The notes under the pieces: generated by a model | Told to the model about the DNA's origin: nothing | What the model saw: only the letters and a program-made list of their open reading frames with translations | Database searches by the model: none | Position numbers and translations under genes: made by a program | Shown: piece after piece, positions 38,971 through 47,753 of the stretch | How the letters are laid out: each line of letters opens with the position of its first letter | Numbering within the stretch: position 1 is the first letter of the stretch | From: Frischella japonica | Lineage (GTDB): Bacteria; Pseudomonadota; Gammaproteobacteria; Enterobacterales; Orbaceae | DNA: 64,000 nt | Reading direction: 5' to 3' | Assembly (NCBI RefSeq): GCF_014489845.1 | Contig: NZ_JABURY010000016.1 | Span: 1-64,000, forward strand

Positions 38971-39996
38971 TTAAGCGATTAATTCACGTAATACACTTGT
39001 TGCATAACATCCCGCAGGAAGCCAAAAATCAATGGTGATTGTTGTATCATCTAACCACTGCCATTCAAGATTTTTTGGTCTTAAGATTATTGCACGTCGC
39101 AGCGTTTCCAATCGTTCTTTTTTGAATAATGGCAATAATGGTGACCAATGCTGAGTAATGTAGGTTGTCTCGAAAGCGAGAGCTTCATCTGCGGTATTTA
39201 ATTGTTTATCACCCAACATTGGCGCAGTAATATTTAATTCACCAGAATTAACACGTTGTTGTAAGCATTCTAATTCAGCAACTGTTGCCAGAAACCAACT
39301 GCCACGTTCGGCAAGTTGTAACACATCACCATTAAGCACTGTGTTAAAAATATCACTCTTTATTCTTTGGCTGACTAGGCCATTAAATATTGCACTACGT
39401 GCCGCCGATAAATAGAAGCTACGCTTCTTTCGATCCTTAACTACAATCTCATTATTTGCCCAAAGTGTCGCTTGAGTTAAATTGTGATCATCACGGCCAA
39501 AACGTTGTTCCCCAAAATAATTAGGCACACCGCATTTTTGAACAGTTTGTAATCGTTCTTCAAGTGCATATTTATCACTAATTTCTTTTAATCGCAATGA
39601 GAAGAAATTGCCTTTTAGGCCACCGATACGCAACTTCTTTTTGTGTCGGGTCACTGATAAAACATCACAGCCCGCAATCTGAAATTGAAAAAAATCAGGT
39701 GTTAGCTTACCTGGAATGTGTAAGCCGAAATATTGAGTCGTCACTGCATTACGATCTTTTAATCCAGCATAACCGACTAATTTGGTTGAAATATTGGCAT
39801 ACTTGGCTAATTGTTCTGCAACAAATAAAGTATTACAATCTTCTTTACGAATTTCAACAAAAACATGCTCTCCTTCACCATCGAGCTCATAACCTAGATC
39901 TTCCTTAACAATGAAGTCTTGGTTACATTGTTTATAAACCCCCGTAACTTGGGGTTTACCATTTAGATAATTAAGATGTTCCAATTTGTCTACCAT
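38971..39996 (-). CDS. truD: tRNA pseudouridine-13 synthase
   Basis: TruD family. The catalytic Asp lies in GYAGLKDRNAVTTQYFGLH; GVPNYFGEQRFGRDDHN and RSAIFNGLVSQRI are the other signatures. 341 residues against 349 in E. coli. It begins 15 bp after ispF. Confidence 0.95.
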   Translation of the reverse strand: MVDKLEHLNYLNGKPQVTGVYKQCNQDFIVKEDLGYELDGEGEHVFVEIRKEDCNTLFVAEQLAKYANISTKLVGYAGLKDRNAVTTQYFGLHIPGKLTPDFFQFQIAGCDVLSVTRHKKKLRIGGLKGNFFSLRLKEISDKYALEERLQTVQKCGVPNYFGEQRFGRDDHNLTQATLWANNEIVVKDRKKRSFYLSAARSAIFNGLVSQRIKSDIFNTVLNGDVLQLAERGSWFLATVAELECLQQRVNSGELNITAPMLGDKQLNTADEALAFETTYITQHWSPLLPLFKKERLETLRRAIILRPKNLEWQWLDDTTITIDFWLPAGCYATSVLRELIA

Positions 39997-40011
39997 AATA
40001 TTATACAGTTA

Positions 40012-40491
40012 TTAGTGATTGATTTTAGTCAGTAAGACCACTGCTTCACAAGCAATCCCTTCTTTTCTGCCGGTAAAACCAAGCTGTTCTGTCGTTGTGG
40101 CTTTAACACTAATTTGTTCATAATGTGCGCTTAAATCTTCAGCTATATTTATACGCATTTGAGGAATGTGCGATTTCATTTTTGGCTCTTGTGCAATGAT
40201 AGTCGCGTCCAAATTTACTAATTGGTATCCTTTAGACCTTACAATTTCAAATGCTTTTCTTAATAAAATCCGACTATCAATACCTTTATATTGGTTATCG
40301 GTATCAGGAAAGAGTTGACCGATATCACCTAACGCTAAAGCACCAAGTAAAGCATCAGTAATAGCATGTAATACTACATCACCATCAGAATGAGCAATAA
40401 AACCAAATTCATAAGGTATTTTCACCCCACCTAATGTTAATGGACCCTGCCCACCAAACTTGTGCACATCGAAACCATGACCTATTCTCAT
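40012..40491 (-). CDS. ispF: 2-C-methyl-D-erythritol 2,4-cyclodiphosphate synthase
   Basis: MEP-pathway enzyme. The metal-binding [38 protein letters not shown] and C-terminal [19 protein letters not shown] are intact. A GTG at 40494 is in frame, but MRIGHGFDV at ATG 40491 matches the family and has GAGAG upstream. About 159 residues, as in E. coli. It follows ispD by 26 bp. Confidence 0.95.
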   Translation of the reverse strand: MRIGHGFDVHKFGGQGPLTLGGVKIPYEFGFIAHSDGDVVLHAITDALLGALALGDIGQLFPDTDNQYKGIDSRILLRKAFEIVRSKGYQLVNLDATIIAQEPKMKSHIPQMRINIAEDLSAHYEQISVKATTTEQLGFTGRKEGIACEAVVLLTKINH

Positions 40492-40520
40492 CACCTACTC
40501 TCTTCTTTTTAATTTAAAAG

Positions 40521-41246
40521 TTATGATTCTTGATAAAAACCTTGTTCTTGCAAAAAGAATTTTGCTAATGCCAAATCTTCCATACGGGTGATTTTAATAT
40601 TATCACGTCGACACTCAACCAATCTAGGTTGAATCCCCGCTAACTCCATCGCTGATGCTTCATCGGTAATTGTTAATCCTTGTTTAAGCGCAAAAGCTAA
40701 ATTTTCTCTTAATTGCTTAACATTAAACATCTGGGGCGTTGCTGCCGCCCATAATAAACGTCGATCACAAGTTTGTTCAATATAATTCATATCATAACAT
40801 GATGCTTTTTTTATAGTATCTGTCACTCTGGTAGCCAAAATACCGCCTTTACGCTCTCGTAATGTTTGTTTAATAAGATTCGAAATATCGGCATGATTTA
40901 CACATGGACGTGCAGCATCATGAACTAAAACCCAATCATCATTTTCTAATAACATTAAACCAGCAAGAACCGAATCAGCACGATTTTCACCACCATAGGT
41001 TATCTGAATTTTTGCATGCTGCGAAATAGGTAACAAATGAAATTGATTATCATTTGGATGCAGTACAACCACAATTTTTTCAATTAAAGGGAAAGCCAAT
41101 AAATTATTTAACGTGTACTCTAAAATCGTTAATGCACCAATTTTAATATATTGCTTAGCTATTGGACTATTCATTCTAGCACCGATTCCCGCTGCAGGTA
41201 CCAGCGCAACTATATTATCTTCATTTGATTTAATCATAGTGATCAT
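40521..41246 (-). CDS. ispD: 2-C-methyl-D-erythritol 4-phosphate cytidylyltransferase
   Basis: MEP-pathway enzyme. LVPAAGIGARMNSPIAKQYI is the CTP-binding N-terminus; GGENRADSVLAGL, VHDAARPCV and TRVTDTIKK follow. 241 residues against 236 in E. coli. The ATG at 41246 overlaps the ftsB stop as ATGA; ATG 41237 is an alternative start. The ftsB-ispD-ispF order is as in enterobacteria. Confidence 0.94.
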   Translation of the reverse strand: MITMIKSNEDNIVALVPAAGIGARMNSPIAKQYIKIGALTILEYTLNNLLAFPLIEKIVVVLHPNDNQFHLLPISQHAKIQITYGGENRADSVLAGLMLLENDDWVLVHDAARPCVNHADISNLIKQTLRERKGGILATRVTDTIKKASCYDMNYIEQTCDRRLLWAAATPQMFNVKQLRENLAFALKQGLTITDEASAMELAGIQPRLVECRRDNIKITRMEDLALAKFFLQEQGFYQES

Positions 41247-41539
41247 CTTGATGGAACGGACTCAGTAACAATGCGATAAAAATGTTCATCTGGCTTAATC
41301 ATACCTAAATGATTTCTTGCCCTTTCTTCAACCGCTTGCGAACCTTGGTAAAGATCAGCAACTTCAGCGAACATATGCTCATTACGCATTTTTAGTTGAT
41401 CATTTTCCTGGGTTAACTGATTAACAATATCGCGATTTTGCCAGTAATCAAATAGATTATTTTTACCAAACCACAAAGAATGTTGTAAATAACACAAAAT
41501 TATGATCAATAATACTGATAACCGCCATTTTAACAACAT
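41243..41539 (-). CDS. ftsB: Cell division protein FtsB
   Basis: Small bitopic divisome protein that forms a complex with FtsQ and FtsL. One N-terminal transmembrane segment (LSVLLIIILCYLQHSLWFG) is followed by a coiled coil (VNQLTQENDQLKMRNEHMFAEV, in part) and the conserved EERARNHLGMIKPDE. 98 residues against 103 in E. coli. AAAGGT lies upstream of the start. Confidence 0.93.
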   Translation of the reverse strand: MLLKWRLSVLLIIILCYLQHSLWFGKNNLFDYWQNRDIVNQLTQENDQLKMRNEHMFAEVADLYQGSQAVEERARNHLGMIKPDEHFYRIVTESVPSR

Positions 41540-41549
41540 TGAAGTACCT

Positions 41550-41879
41550 TTAAATACATTTTACTGGTTTAGGTAGCCCAGCTAATTTTGTTGCTTGTTT
41601 AGCTGGACCAGCAGGGAAAAGTTTATATAAATAACGACTATTTCCCTTTTCTGCTCCTAGTTTCTTTTCCATTGCTTTAACCAAAGCTCTAATCGCTGGT
41701 GAGGTTTTATATTCCAAATAAAAACTTCTTACAAAATTAATAACTTCTAAATGGGCATCCGTTAATGCTATCGCTTCATTTCTTGCAATTTGATGAATTA
41801 ATTCTGGCGTCCAGTCCTGCCAATTTTTTAAATAGCCATCTTTATCAGTGGCAATCACTTTACCATTTAACTCTAACAT
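41550..41879 (-). CDS. tusE: Sulfurtransferase TusE (DsrC family)
   Basis: Final sulfur carrier to MnmA for 2-thiouridine in tRNA. The DsrC fold signature runs from [20 protein letters not shown] to the C-terminal GLPKPVKCI, whose penultimate Cys is the active residue. 109 residues, as in E. coli. It lies 10 bp before ftsB, an association not seen in E. coli. A consensus -10 TATAAT at 41914-41909 with a poor -35 may be the promoter for the whole row. Confidence 0.93.
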   Translation of the reverse strand: MLELNGKVIATDKDGYLKNWQDWTPELIHQIARNEAIALTDAHLEVINFVRSFYLEYKTSPAIRALVKAMEKKLGAEKGNSRYLYKLFPAGPAKQATKLAGLPKPVKCI

Positions 41880-42018
41880 AGTGATCCGACAATAATAAAA
41901 TTAAGAACATTATACAGAATTAAATATTATTGAGCATCGTTAACTATTATAAAAAACAGTATTTTTTACTATATTTGATGAAATTTAAAGCAAACAATAA
42001 AAAAAATAAAAAAAGCTA

Positions 42019-42047
42019 TTTACAAATTACCAAGTCTACTTTAATAT
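42019..42047 (+). promoter_or_regulatory. tRNA-Ser promoter
   Basis: TTTACA (42019-42024) and TAATAT (42042-42047) are 17 bp apart, placing the start point about 7 bases before the mature tRNA 5' end. Confidence 0.65.
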
Positions 42048-42060
42048 TCACAGCCATTGC

Positions 42061-42148
42061 GGAAGTGTGGCTGAGCGGTTGAAAGCACCGGTCTTGAAAA
42101 CCGGCGAGGGGCGACCCTCCCAGAGTTCGAATCTCTGCGCTTCCGCCA
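42061..42148 (+). tRNA. tRNA-Ser, anticodon UGA
   Basis: 88 nucleotides including an encoded CCA end. The acceptor arm GGAAGTG pairs with CGCTTCC (one G-T). The anticodon arm is CCGGT-CTTGAAA-ACCGG, so the anticodon is TGA, reading UCA and related serine codons. The long variable arm (GAGGGGCGACCCTC) is typical of tRNA-Ser, and the T-arm CAGAGTTCGAATCTCTG is intact. Its 3' end is copied at 43936-43955. Confidence 0.97.
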
Positions 42149-42159
42149 TCTTTCCTAAA
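42140..42159 (+). repeat. Direct repeat at tRNA-Ser 3' end, candidate attL
   Basis: CTTCCGCCATCTTTCCTAAA is identical to 43936-43955; after five mismatches ATCAAA also matches. The repeat begins inside the acceptor stem, the usual core for tRNA-integrating phages and islands. Confidence 0.7.
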
Positions 42160-42559
42160 GATTAATCAAATAGTTACAATTCAAAACTCAATAAATAACT
42201 CTCTTCCCAAATATATCACTTAGAATATACAGTTAGAATATATTTCTCACATATCTATTTTCCCTAAAATACCTGTTTTACGTACAGTGAAAATCATCAT
42301 CAATTTTTTTGCTGGGGTAAAACTCATACCATTTTTAGCAAATTTCTGCGATCCGCTTTCCAGCTTTTCACTTCAATTCACACTCAAGAAAATTATTAGT
42401 TATGATGAATAAAACTAACTAATCTTTCATAACATGATCACAATAAACTACACAAAACAATTTACATACTAACCGACCCTGACACCGATTCAATTTACGA
42501 TTGCGAAATTGATTCGTATTTGATTTTTCCTCTCTCTCGATATACACAATGACTGGTAG
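42160..42559. other. Non-coding stretch after tRNA-Ser
   Basis: No intact gene and no integrase are visible here. The base composition is like the surrounding accessory DNA. Confidence 0.45.
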
Positions 42560-42670
42560 TGCTTTTATCGGAATAACGGATTAAACAAAATCGGAATTTT
42601 TGAATCGTATCAAGATGCGGTAGAGTATGTTAAGTTGAAGATTGAAGATGAATCTTTTAACTGGATATGA
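42560..42670 (+). pseudogene. C-terminal fragment of an unrecognised protein
   Basis: A 36-codon frame directly after a TAG (42557-42559) reads CFYRNNGLNKIGIFESYQDA then VEYVKLKIEDESFNWI before a TGA. It has no start codon, and the composition is protein-like. The YRNNGL...FESYQDAVEYV pattern resembles tails of small cytosolic proteins, but I cannot name the family. Confidence 0.35.
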
Positions 42671-42705
42671 TTTAATAATCATCTTATTAATTATTGAGAT
42701 CAACC

Positions 42706-43062
42706 ATGAAAAAAATAATAGCGATATTTTTTATCTTATTTTCGTTTAGTGTTTATTCTTATGATATTGATGAGTTAATTAAGAAAGCAAACAACGGAGA
42801 CGCAGAAGCTCAAAATAAGTTAGGTAAGATATATTCTGATGGCAACAGTACAATTACAGATTATGAGAAGGCTATAAATTATTATAAATTATCCGCAGAG
42901 CAAGGTAATTTATATGCTCAACACAACTTAGGCGTAATGTATTATTTTGGCAAAGGAGTACCTAAAAATTTATCTATTGCAAAAGAATGGTTTAAAAAAT
43001 CTTGTGACCAAAAATTTGTAATTGCATGTGGTTATTATAAAAAATTAAATAAGTTTAATTAA
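42706..43062 (+). CDS. Secreted Sel1-repeat (TPR-like) protein
   Basis: 118 residues with a signal peptide (MKKIIAIFFILFSFSVYS) and at least two Sel1 repeats: DAEAQNKLGKIYSDGNSTIT with YEKAINYYKLSAEQGN, then LYAQHNLGVMYYFGKGVPKN with LSIAKEWFKKSCDQ. Sel1 proteins mediate protein contacts and often accompany secretion or toxin-immunity genes. The frame opens at 42694, but the signal peptide starts at ATG 42706. It lies within the tRNA-flanked element and its end overlaps the tail-fibre remnant on the other strand. Confidence 0.75.
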   Translation: MKKIIAIFFILFSFSVYSYDIDELIKKANNGDAEAQNKLGKIYSDGNSTITDYEKAINYYKLSAEQGNLYAQHNLGVMYYFGKGVPKNLSIAKEWFKKSCDQKFVIACGYYKKLNKFN

Positions 43063-43108
43063 TAACTTGACCTGCACCGTCGGTTAAAACTCCCGAAATT
43101 TTTGCCAT
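43055..43108 (-). pseudogene. N-terminal remnant of a prophage tail-fibre gene
   Basis: The ATG at 43108, with GGAGA upstream, starts MAKISGVLTDGAGQVIN and stops at once. The first residues match the N-terminus of lambda-type side tail fibres (Stf begins MAVKISGVLKDGTGKP). The rest of the gene has been replaced by the Sel1 gene region. This is the best evidence that the tRNA-flanked segment came from a prophage. Confidence 0.6.
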
Positions 43109-43130
43109 AATTTTAATTTCTCCAGATAAT

Positions 43131-43158
43131 AAAAAACCGCTACTAAAGCGTTTTTTTT
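43131..43158. terminator. Terminator-like hairpin, bidirectional
   Basis: CGCT-ACTAA-AGCG flanked by six A residues on one side and eight T residues on the other. It lies at the 3' end of the minus-strand frame at 43157. Confidence 0.5.
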
Positions 43159-43363
43159 ATTTTTTTAATGTCATAAGCGTAATGATATCGGGAATGCCCG
43201 TTTTATGATGTTTATCGCTCTCGTGCATACTAACACTAAATGTTGCGTGCGCTGGAATGACAACATAATATGTGTTGCTAGCAATATGATTATAATTTGT
43301 TGTTTCCATTGTTTTTACCAAAACAAATCTACCATTAGTATTATCGAATGTAACAACCAGCAT
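43157..43363 (-). CDS. Small protein, possibly from a decayed phage tail module
   Basis: 68 residues, no signal peptide, rich in beta-forming residues (TYYVVIPAHATFSVSMHESD). It lies directly upstream of the tail-fibre start remnant on the same strand, where lambdoid phages carry small tail accessory genes. That context is the only guide to function; I do not recognise the sequence. It may be the C-terminal part of a longer gene. Confidence 0.4.
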   Translation of the reverse strand: MLVVTFDNTNGRFVLVKTMETTNYNHIASNTYYVVIPAHATFSVSMHESDKHHKTGIPDIITLMTLKK

Positions 43364-43577
43364 GGTTGTTTATGAAATTATAAGCTTAAATCAGAGTTTC
43401 TACGCAGCAAATAAACTTTATAAATTATTACCCTATCTTAAGATTGATGAGTTAATTATTAAAAAGGCAGGGGCTGATCAGGCTAATCTTTTAGAAGATT
43501 ACTTTGGAATCTTTGAAAATAAATTCGTGCTAGTGCTGAAGAATTTAAGAAATAATGAGTTAGATAATATTAAATGA
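43362..43577 (+). CDS. Doubtful small hypothetical protein
   Basis: 71 residues, charged in the second half (LLEDYFGIFENKFVLVLKNL). There is no good ribosome binding site, and the frame stays open upstream across the minus-strand gene, so it could be a fragment or a chance frame. No family recognised. Confidence 0.3.
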   Translation: MVVYEIISLNQSFYAANKLYKLLPYLKIDELIIKKAGADQANLLEDYFGIFENKFVLVLKNLRNNELDNIK

Positions 43578-44018
43578 TTAGATTATTAACATTTATGTTC
43601 TTTTGCTGCATTGCAGCTAATTAGAACAATTAAAATGCAAAAAATACTGACAGATATCTATGCAAAGGTGTATGAAAAATTTTCATATTCATGTCAAAAG
43701 GAATGTTTTATTTATTGTTCAAAATATGCTGAAAAATTAACTACAGATACCAGCTAAAAATAAGTAAACTTTGCTATACTACATTTGTTAAAAAATAAAA
43801 TATATGTATGCTAGTTTCTGTTTAGATCAGTTAAGGTACAGACAGTGAACGGATACTAAAACGGGTGCAGATTTATTTTTTATTTAAAATATGATTTTAA
43901 ATCAATCGTATAAAAATAATTTTGATAAGTTAGCCCTTCCGCCATCTTTCCTAAATACCAATCAAAACCCAACAAGATAAAATAAAAATACTATTCAATA
44001 TACCATCTAGCAATTAAA
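43578..44018. other. Gap holding the second copy of the tRNA end
   Basis: No gene is visible. A compact inverted repeat lies at 43597-43627 (outer GTTCT/AGAAC, inner GCTGC/GCAGC). The attR-like repeat at 43936 closes the element. Confidence 0.4.
43936..43955 (+). repeat. Direct repeat of tRNA-Ser 3' end, candidate attR
   Basis: Twenty bases identical to 42140-42159, with no tRNA body upstream. The intervening 1.8 kb is the presumed remnant of an integrated element. Confidence 0.7.
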
Positions 44019-45371
44019 CTAATTAGCTTTACGCAGGTTACCATTCGTTTTCAGTCCAGTTTGTATTTCTGTAAACTTCTTTTCTGACACTTCCACAATA
44101 CATTGAGCCACTTTAGTCCCCTCTTTTACATGGACGATAGATGCTCTTAAGTAATTGCCAAAATCGGTTTTTAATAAACTCTCATAATAAATACCAACGC
44201 ACTTATTATAAGGCCATTGGTTATCATTTTGACATTGTTCAGCAATTCTCTCTTTTAGAGCTGATGCATCAAAATCAGACGCTTCTTCCAATTGTACCTG
44301 ACCTGTTTTTGAACAAGCACAAATTAAACAGTCTTGCTGATCATGATTATCACCCAATACTTCTAATGGAATCATTAAAGATGGAACAGGGACTGATTGA
44401 TAAAGTTTTTCATAATTGACGGTAAAAGATTTTTGATTACATTTCATTATCAAATTATCATCGCCAAATAAGCTGACATCATCTACTGATTGGCATTGAT
44501 TTGAACCAAGTAAATAGTAAGCTAATTTAATCACTTTATCATTAGGGAATTGATGAGTATGTTGTTTTTGAAATTCAATAATACGATCACTAATATGGGA
44601 TTTTAGTTCATTTTCATTCTTGTCTAACATTGGTAGAACATATAGTTGGTCATAATATTTGCCATATCTAGTTCCATCAACAGGATCTTTATAGATAATA
44701 GTATAATCATTATCATCGAGTAAATTGATATAAGGATATTCTGAAACTAAATAATCTTCATAGTGATCTAATCTTCCACCATTCCAAGGATTAACAAATG
44801 AGGAATTACCTTTTTGAGTAGCTAGCGCATAACTTAATATGCTGTTATCCGGATTTTGACAACTTAAAATAATGTACATTTGGTCATCGGTAACAAAAGA
44901 GTGTTTAAATTTATGACAAATTGGTTTGTCATAATTAGCACTACCATAATAAAATTTACCACCGTTTGTTGCATAACCTTTAGCGAAATTCTCTCTTAGA
45001 TTTTGAATCCGTCTTTCATCTAATGTTCCTTTATCTTCATAAAAAGGTTTTAAAGTATCGCCAAGTAATTCCTCTTCATGTGCTTTTTTTTGCTGCCTAT
45101 AATTTTGCTTTTTATTTTCTATGATTAAGTTATTTATCGGGATAAAAAAGATAATTGTAAATAACATTGTAATTGTTATGTAGTCACTTGTCTTTTTATT
45201 GGATTTGATTAGTAAGTAACATAACCCGATAATTGCATTAAAAATAAATAAAATGATAATTAAACCTGTAGTTACATTTTGATCGCTAAGTATAAGGTTT
45301 CTATTTTGACCAAGTCGAAAAAAAATTAAAAGGTATTCAATTGAGAGCAAAATTGTAATAAAAATTCGCAT
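44019..45371 (-). CDS. Membrane-anchored hypothetical protein with large extracytoplasmic domain
   Basis: 450 residues. Three hydrophobic segments lie in the first 90 residues (IFITILLSIEYLLIFF, GLIIILFIFNAIIGLCYLL, ITMLFTIIFFIPINNLII), followed by a soluble domain with several cysteines (for example CLICACSKTG and QCQSVDD). The domain has a KFYYGSANYDKP segment and many Asp/Asn/Tyr residues. I do not recognise it. The frame is long and clean, so the gene is real; no ribosome binding site is clear. It lies just beyond the attR-like repeat and is followed by decayed sequence. Confidence 0.65.
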   Translation of the reverse strand: MRIFITILLSIEYLLIFFRLGQNRNLILSDQNVTTGLIIILFIFNAIIGLCYLLIKSNKKTSDYITITMLFTIIFFIPINNLIIENKKQNYRQQKKAHEEELLGDTLKPFYEDKGTLDERRIQNLRENFAKGYATNGGKFYYGSANYDKPICHKFKHSFVTDDQMYIILSCQNPDNSILSYALATQKGNSSFVNPWNGGRLDHYEDYLVSEYPYINLLDDNDYTIIYKDPVDGTRYGKYYDQLYVLPMLDKNENELKSHISDRIIEFQKQHTHQFPNDKVIKLAYYLLGSNQCQSVDDVSLFGDDNLIMKCNQKSFTVNYEKLYQSVPVPSLMIPLEVLGDNHDQQDCLICACSKTGQVQLEEASDFDASALKERIAEQCQNDNQWPYNKCVGIYYESLLKTDFGNYLRASIVHVKEGTKVAQCIVEVSEKKFTEIQTGLKTNGNLRKAN

Positions 45372-46198
45372 ATTTTATATATTTTCAGCTATTTTATATT
45401 TTCATATTATTATCATGACAATAATAGTGAATAGCAAATTATTTATATGTTTATAATCAAGTTTTGAATTGATCGATACTATCAAGTTAACTCATCTTGT
45501 CGTTATCAACAACGAGAAAATACTAATGCTAAATTAATAAATTAATTACACTACCTTATTTGTCTGATAATTGGGTATCGATTTTCATTGATTTTTGTAT
45601 AAATAATTCTCAACAAGGGAAAATCAATTCACCTGTATCTCTTTCAATAGTTAATGTAATTTATCCAATCAGTATTAATCAGTTGGTACCAATTGTAAAA
45701 ATATAACTAAATTGTTTAGGCAAGTCGTAGCATTGCTTGTTTTAAATCAATGGCTACTGAAAGTCGAAGTGTTTAGGAATATTGGTCGTGTAACGCCATA
45801 TGACATTAATGCTGTGGTGACTGTTAGGTTTAATATTTATACCATTAACCAAACTTAAAAATTATTAAGCAGATCGTCGGATAGGCAAAATCACTTTCAC
45901 TTTGTCCATTTGAAACAGGTGAAGGAAATAGTTTCAGTAACATCATGCTCTGTTACATTCTAAAATTGATATGAGACATCGATTTTAGTGTCGATGATAA
46001 TCAGAGCTTCTGTTTCCAAAGAATATAACTCACCATTAACAAAGTACCAGTGCTGTTGTTAGCTAATGTTAGAAACGATACTATAGCTAATCTCAATAAG
46101 AACAATTTATTAATCAATTCATTACGATAGAACAGAACTTTTAATATTATATTAACTTAGAATAATAAATGTAGTTATCGATTTTGTTAGCTATTACT
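45372..46198. other. Decayed intergenic region
   Basis: 827 bp without an intact gene. It includes the broken minus-strand frame at 45865-46058. The rest shows no clear structure. Confidence 0.45.
45865..46058 (-). pseudogene. Unrecognised gene fragment with stop and frameshift
   Basis: The minus strand reads HWYFVNGELYSLETEALIII then DTKIDVSYQF, a TAG, NVTEHDVTETISFTCFKW, and after a shift of frame DKVKVILPIRRSA and TAA. The continuity across the stop and the short shift suggests one decayed beta-rich protein. The family is not recognised. Confidence 0.4.
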
Positions 46199-47365
46199 TT
46201 AAATACAACGATATACCGCCTCTTTGATTTTTTTGGGGTATAGGCCTGACATTCCTTCTATCGCTGTATTAGTAAAAATAACAACTGCTAAATCTTGTTG
46301 AGGGTCGTAAAACCAATCATGTCCGTACACACCAACCCACTCTATTGTGCCTTCACCTTGAGGTGTTTGAGCTATAGCTGGATTATCAAGTACCGCACCG
46401 CCATAACCAAATCCCCAACCTGGACCTTGAGTAGCAAAGTCACTACTAATATAACATTTAGCCATTTTATCCATTAATTTTTGTTCGCTTATTGGATTAT
46501 TTTTTGCGGTTAATGCTAACAAAAATTGTATAAACTCACACGCATTGCCAACCATACCTGCGCCACCAGATTGGTAAGCATTATTATTGTATATCCGTTT
46601 AGGATCATAAGATAAAATTCCATTATTCCATTCCGCACCTAAATGCATAAAATATGGACTTGGCATTGGTAAGGGCTCTGGAGTGGCATCATAATAATGA
46701 GTTACCAATAGACTGCTTTCAGATATAGTAAAACCAGTGTGTGGCATGTTTAAAGGTTCGGTTATTAGAGTTTTGATGACACTTGCTAATGATTGCTTTG
46801 TGGCCGCTTCTATTACTGCTCCTAATACATCTAGTGCTAATGAATAACACCAACTCGTCCCTGGTTGGTAAATAAGTGTAGTTTGAGATAAGCGCTTAAG
46901 ATTCTCTTCCAAGCTGATAGCAATTTGATCAAAACCATCAGAAATCTGCAAAGAATTATAATTACCTTTACCATTAGGTTCATCAAATCGATACTTCAAC
47001 CCAGCACTATGAGTCAGTAAATGATGTAAAGTTATAATCGGTTGCTCACCACTGTCAAGCTTAGGAGTGAAGCTAGGAAGATAATCGGTAACCGGCGATT
47101 GTAAATTAAGTAATCCTTTTTCTACTAAACATAATGCAGCAGCTGTCACTATTGGCTTCGTAACAGATGACAATAAAAATAGCGAGTCAGTATGCATAGG
47201 TATTTTTTGTTCACGATTAGCATAACCACAAGCTTGCTGATAGATAATTTCTCCATTTTTAGCCACTATAACAACAGAACCAACGATTCTTTTGTTTTCT
47301 ATAGCTTCTTGATTGACGTGATTGATACTTTTAGACATTGCTGCTGATAGATGGTTAGTATTCAT
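46199..47365 (-). CDS. Serine hydrolase, class C beta-lactamase family
   Basis: 388 residues, no signal peptide visible, so probably cytosolic (esterase-like). The SxxK active-site motif is LSSVTKP near residue 65, and the Tyr motif appears as CYSLALDVLG, where the usual YxN is YSL. The third motif is replaced by GVYGHDWFYDP. The N-terminal GEIIYQQACGYANREQKIPM and HHLLTHSAGL are typical of the EstB/LpqH-like family. Substrate unknown. Single-gene unit with AAGGATG before the start. Confidence 0.8.
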   Translation of the reverse strand: MNTNHLSAAMSKSINHVNQEAIENKRIVGSVVIVAKNGEIIYQQACGYANREQKIPMHTDSLFLLSSVTKPIVTAAALCLVEKGLLNLQSPVTDYLPSFTPKLDSGEQPIITLHHLLTHSAGLKYRFDEPNGKGNYNSLQISDGFDQIAISLEENLKRLSQTTLIYQPGTSWCYSLALDVLGAVIEAATKQSLASVIKTLITEPLNMPHTGFTISESSLLVTHYYDATPEPLPMPSPYFMHLGAEWNNGILSYDPKRIYNNNAYQSGGAGMVGNACEFIQFLLALTAKNNPISEQKLMDKMAKCYISSDFATQGPGWGFGYGGAVLDNPAIAQTPQGEGTIEWVGVYGHDWFYDPQQDLAVVIFTNTAIEGMSGLYPKKIKEAVYRCI

Positions 47366-47689
47366 AATACATCCTTATACATTATTTATAACTTAATAAT
47401 GGGTGTTACTTTTTTATATATAATTTTTAAATAATAATCTAATTTAATTAACCAATAAAATTATTTAGCTGTTTTAAATAAGTTTATCAGATTTATCTTG
47501 TATCCCTGGTAGAACCTAAACTACAAGGTTATCAATAATATTGATAACTTAAACTAACGATAGTTTCTATTTTTATTAACCTTAGATCATAAATTTATCC
47601 AGAAAATTCCTTAAGCTTTTTATTTTGTTACTAGCATAAATTAATAATAAAAACCAATACACTATTCTTAAATTATTAAATAAAATCAC
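47366..47689. other. Gap with a near-perfect palindrome
   Basis: No gene is visible. GTTATCAAT-AAT-ATTGATAAC at 47528-47548 forms a perfect inverted repeat, 163 bp upstream of the hydrolase, and could be its operator or a transcribed hairpin. Confidence 0.35.
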
Positions 47690-47718
47690 AATAAAAAACC
47701 CTAGATAAACTAGGGTTT
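47690..47718 (-). terminator. Terminator after the aspartate decarboxylase remnant
   Basis: AAACCCTAG (47696-47704) and CTAGGGTTT (47710-47718) form a 9-bp stem; on the minus strand it runs into six T residues. It belongs to the gene whose 3' end lies at 47754 and has outlived its 5' end. Confidence 0.85.
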
Positions 47719-47753
47719 GATAGTAGAGTTGATAAGTTAATCAGTATGATTAT

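Noticed and set aside
45680-45861. Plus-strand open stretch ending in a protein-like run (DINAVVTVRFNIYTINQT)
   Set aside because: No start codon or ribosome binding site, and no support beyond an open frame of about 58 codons in AT-rich DNA.
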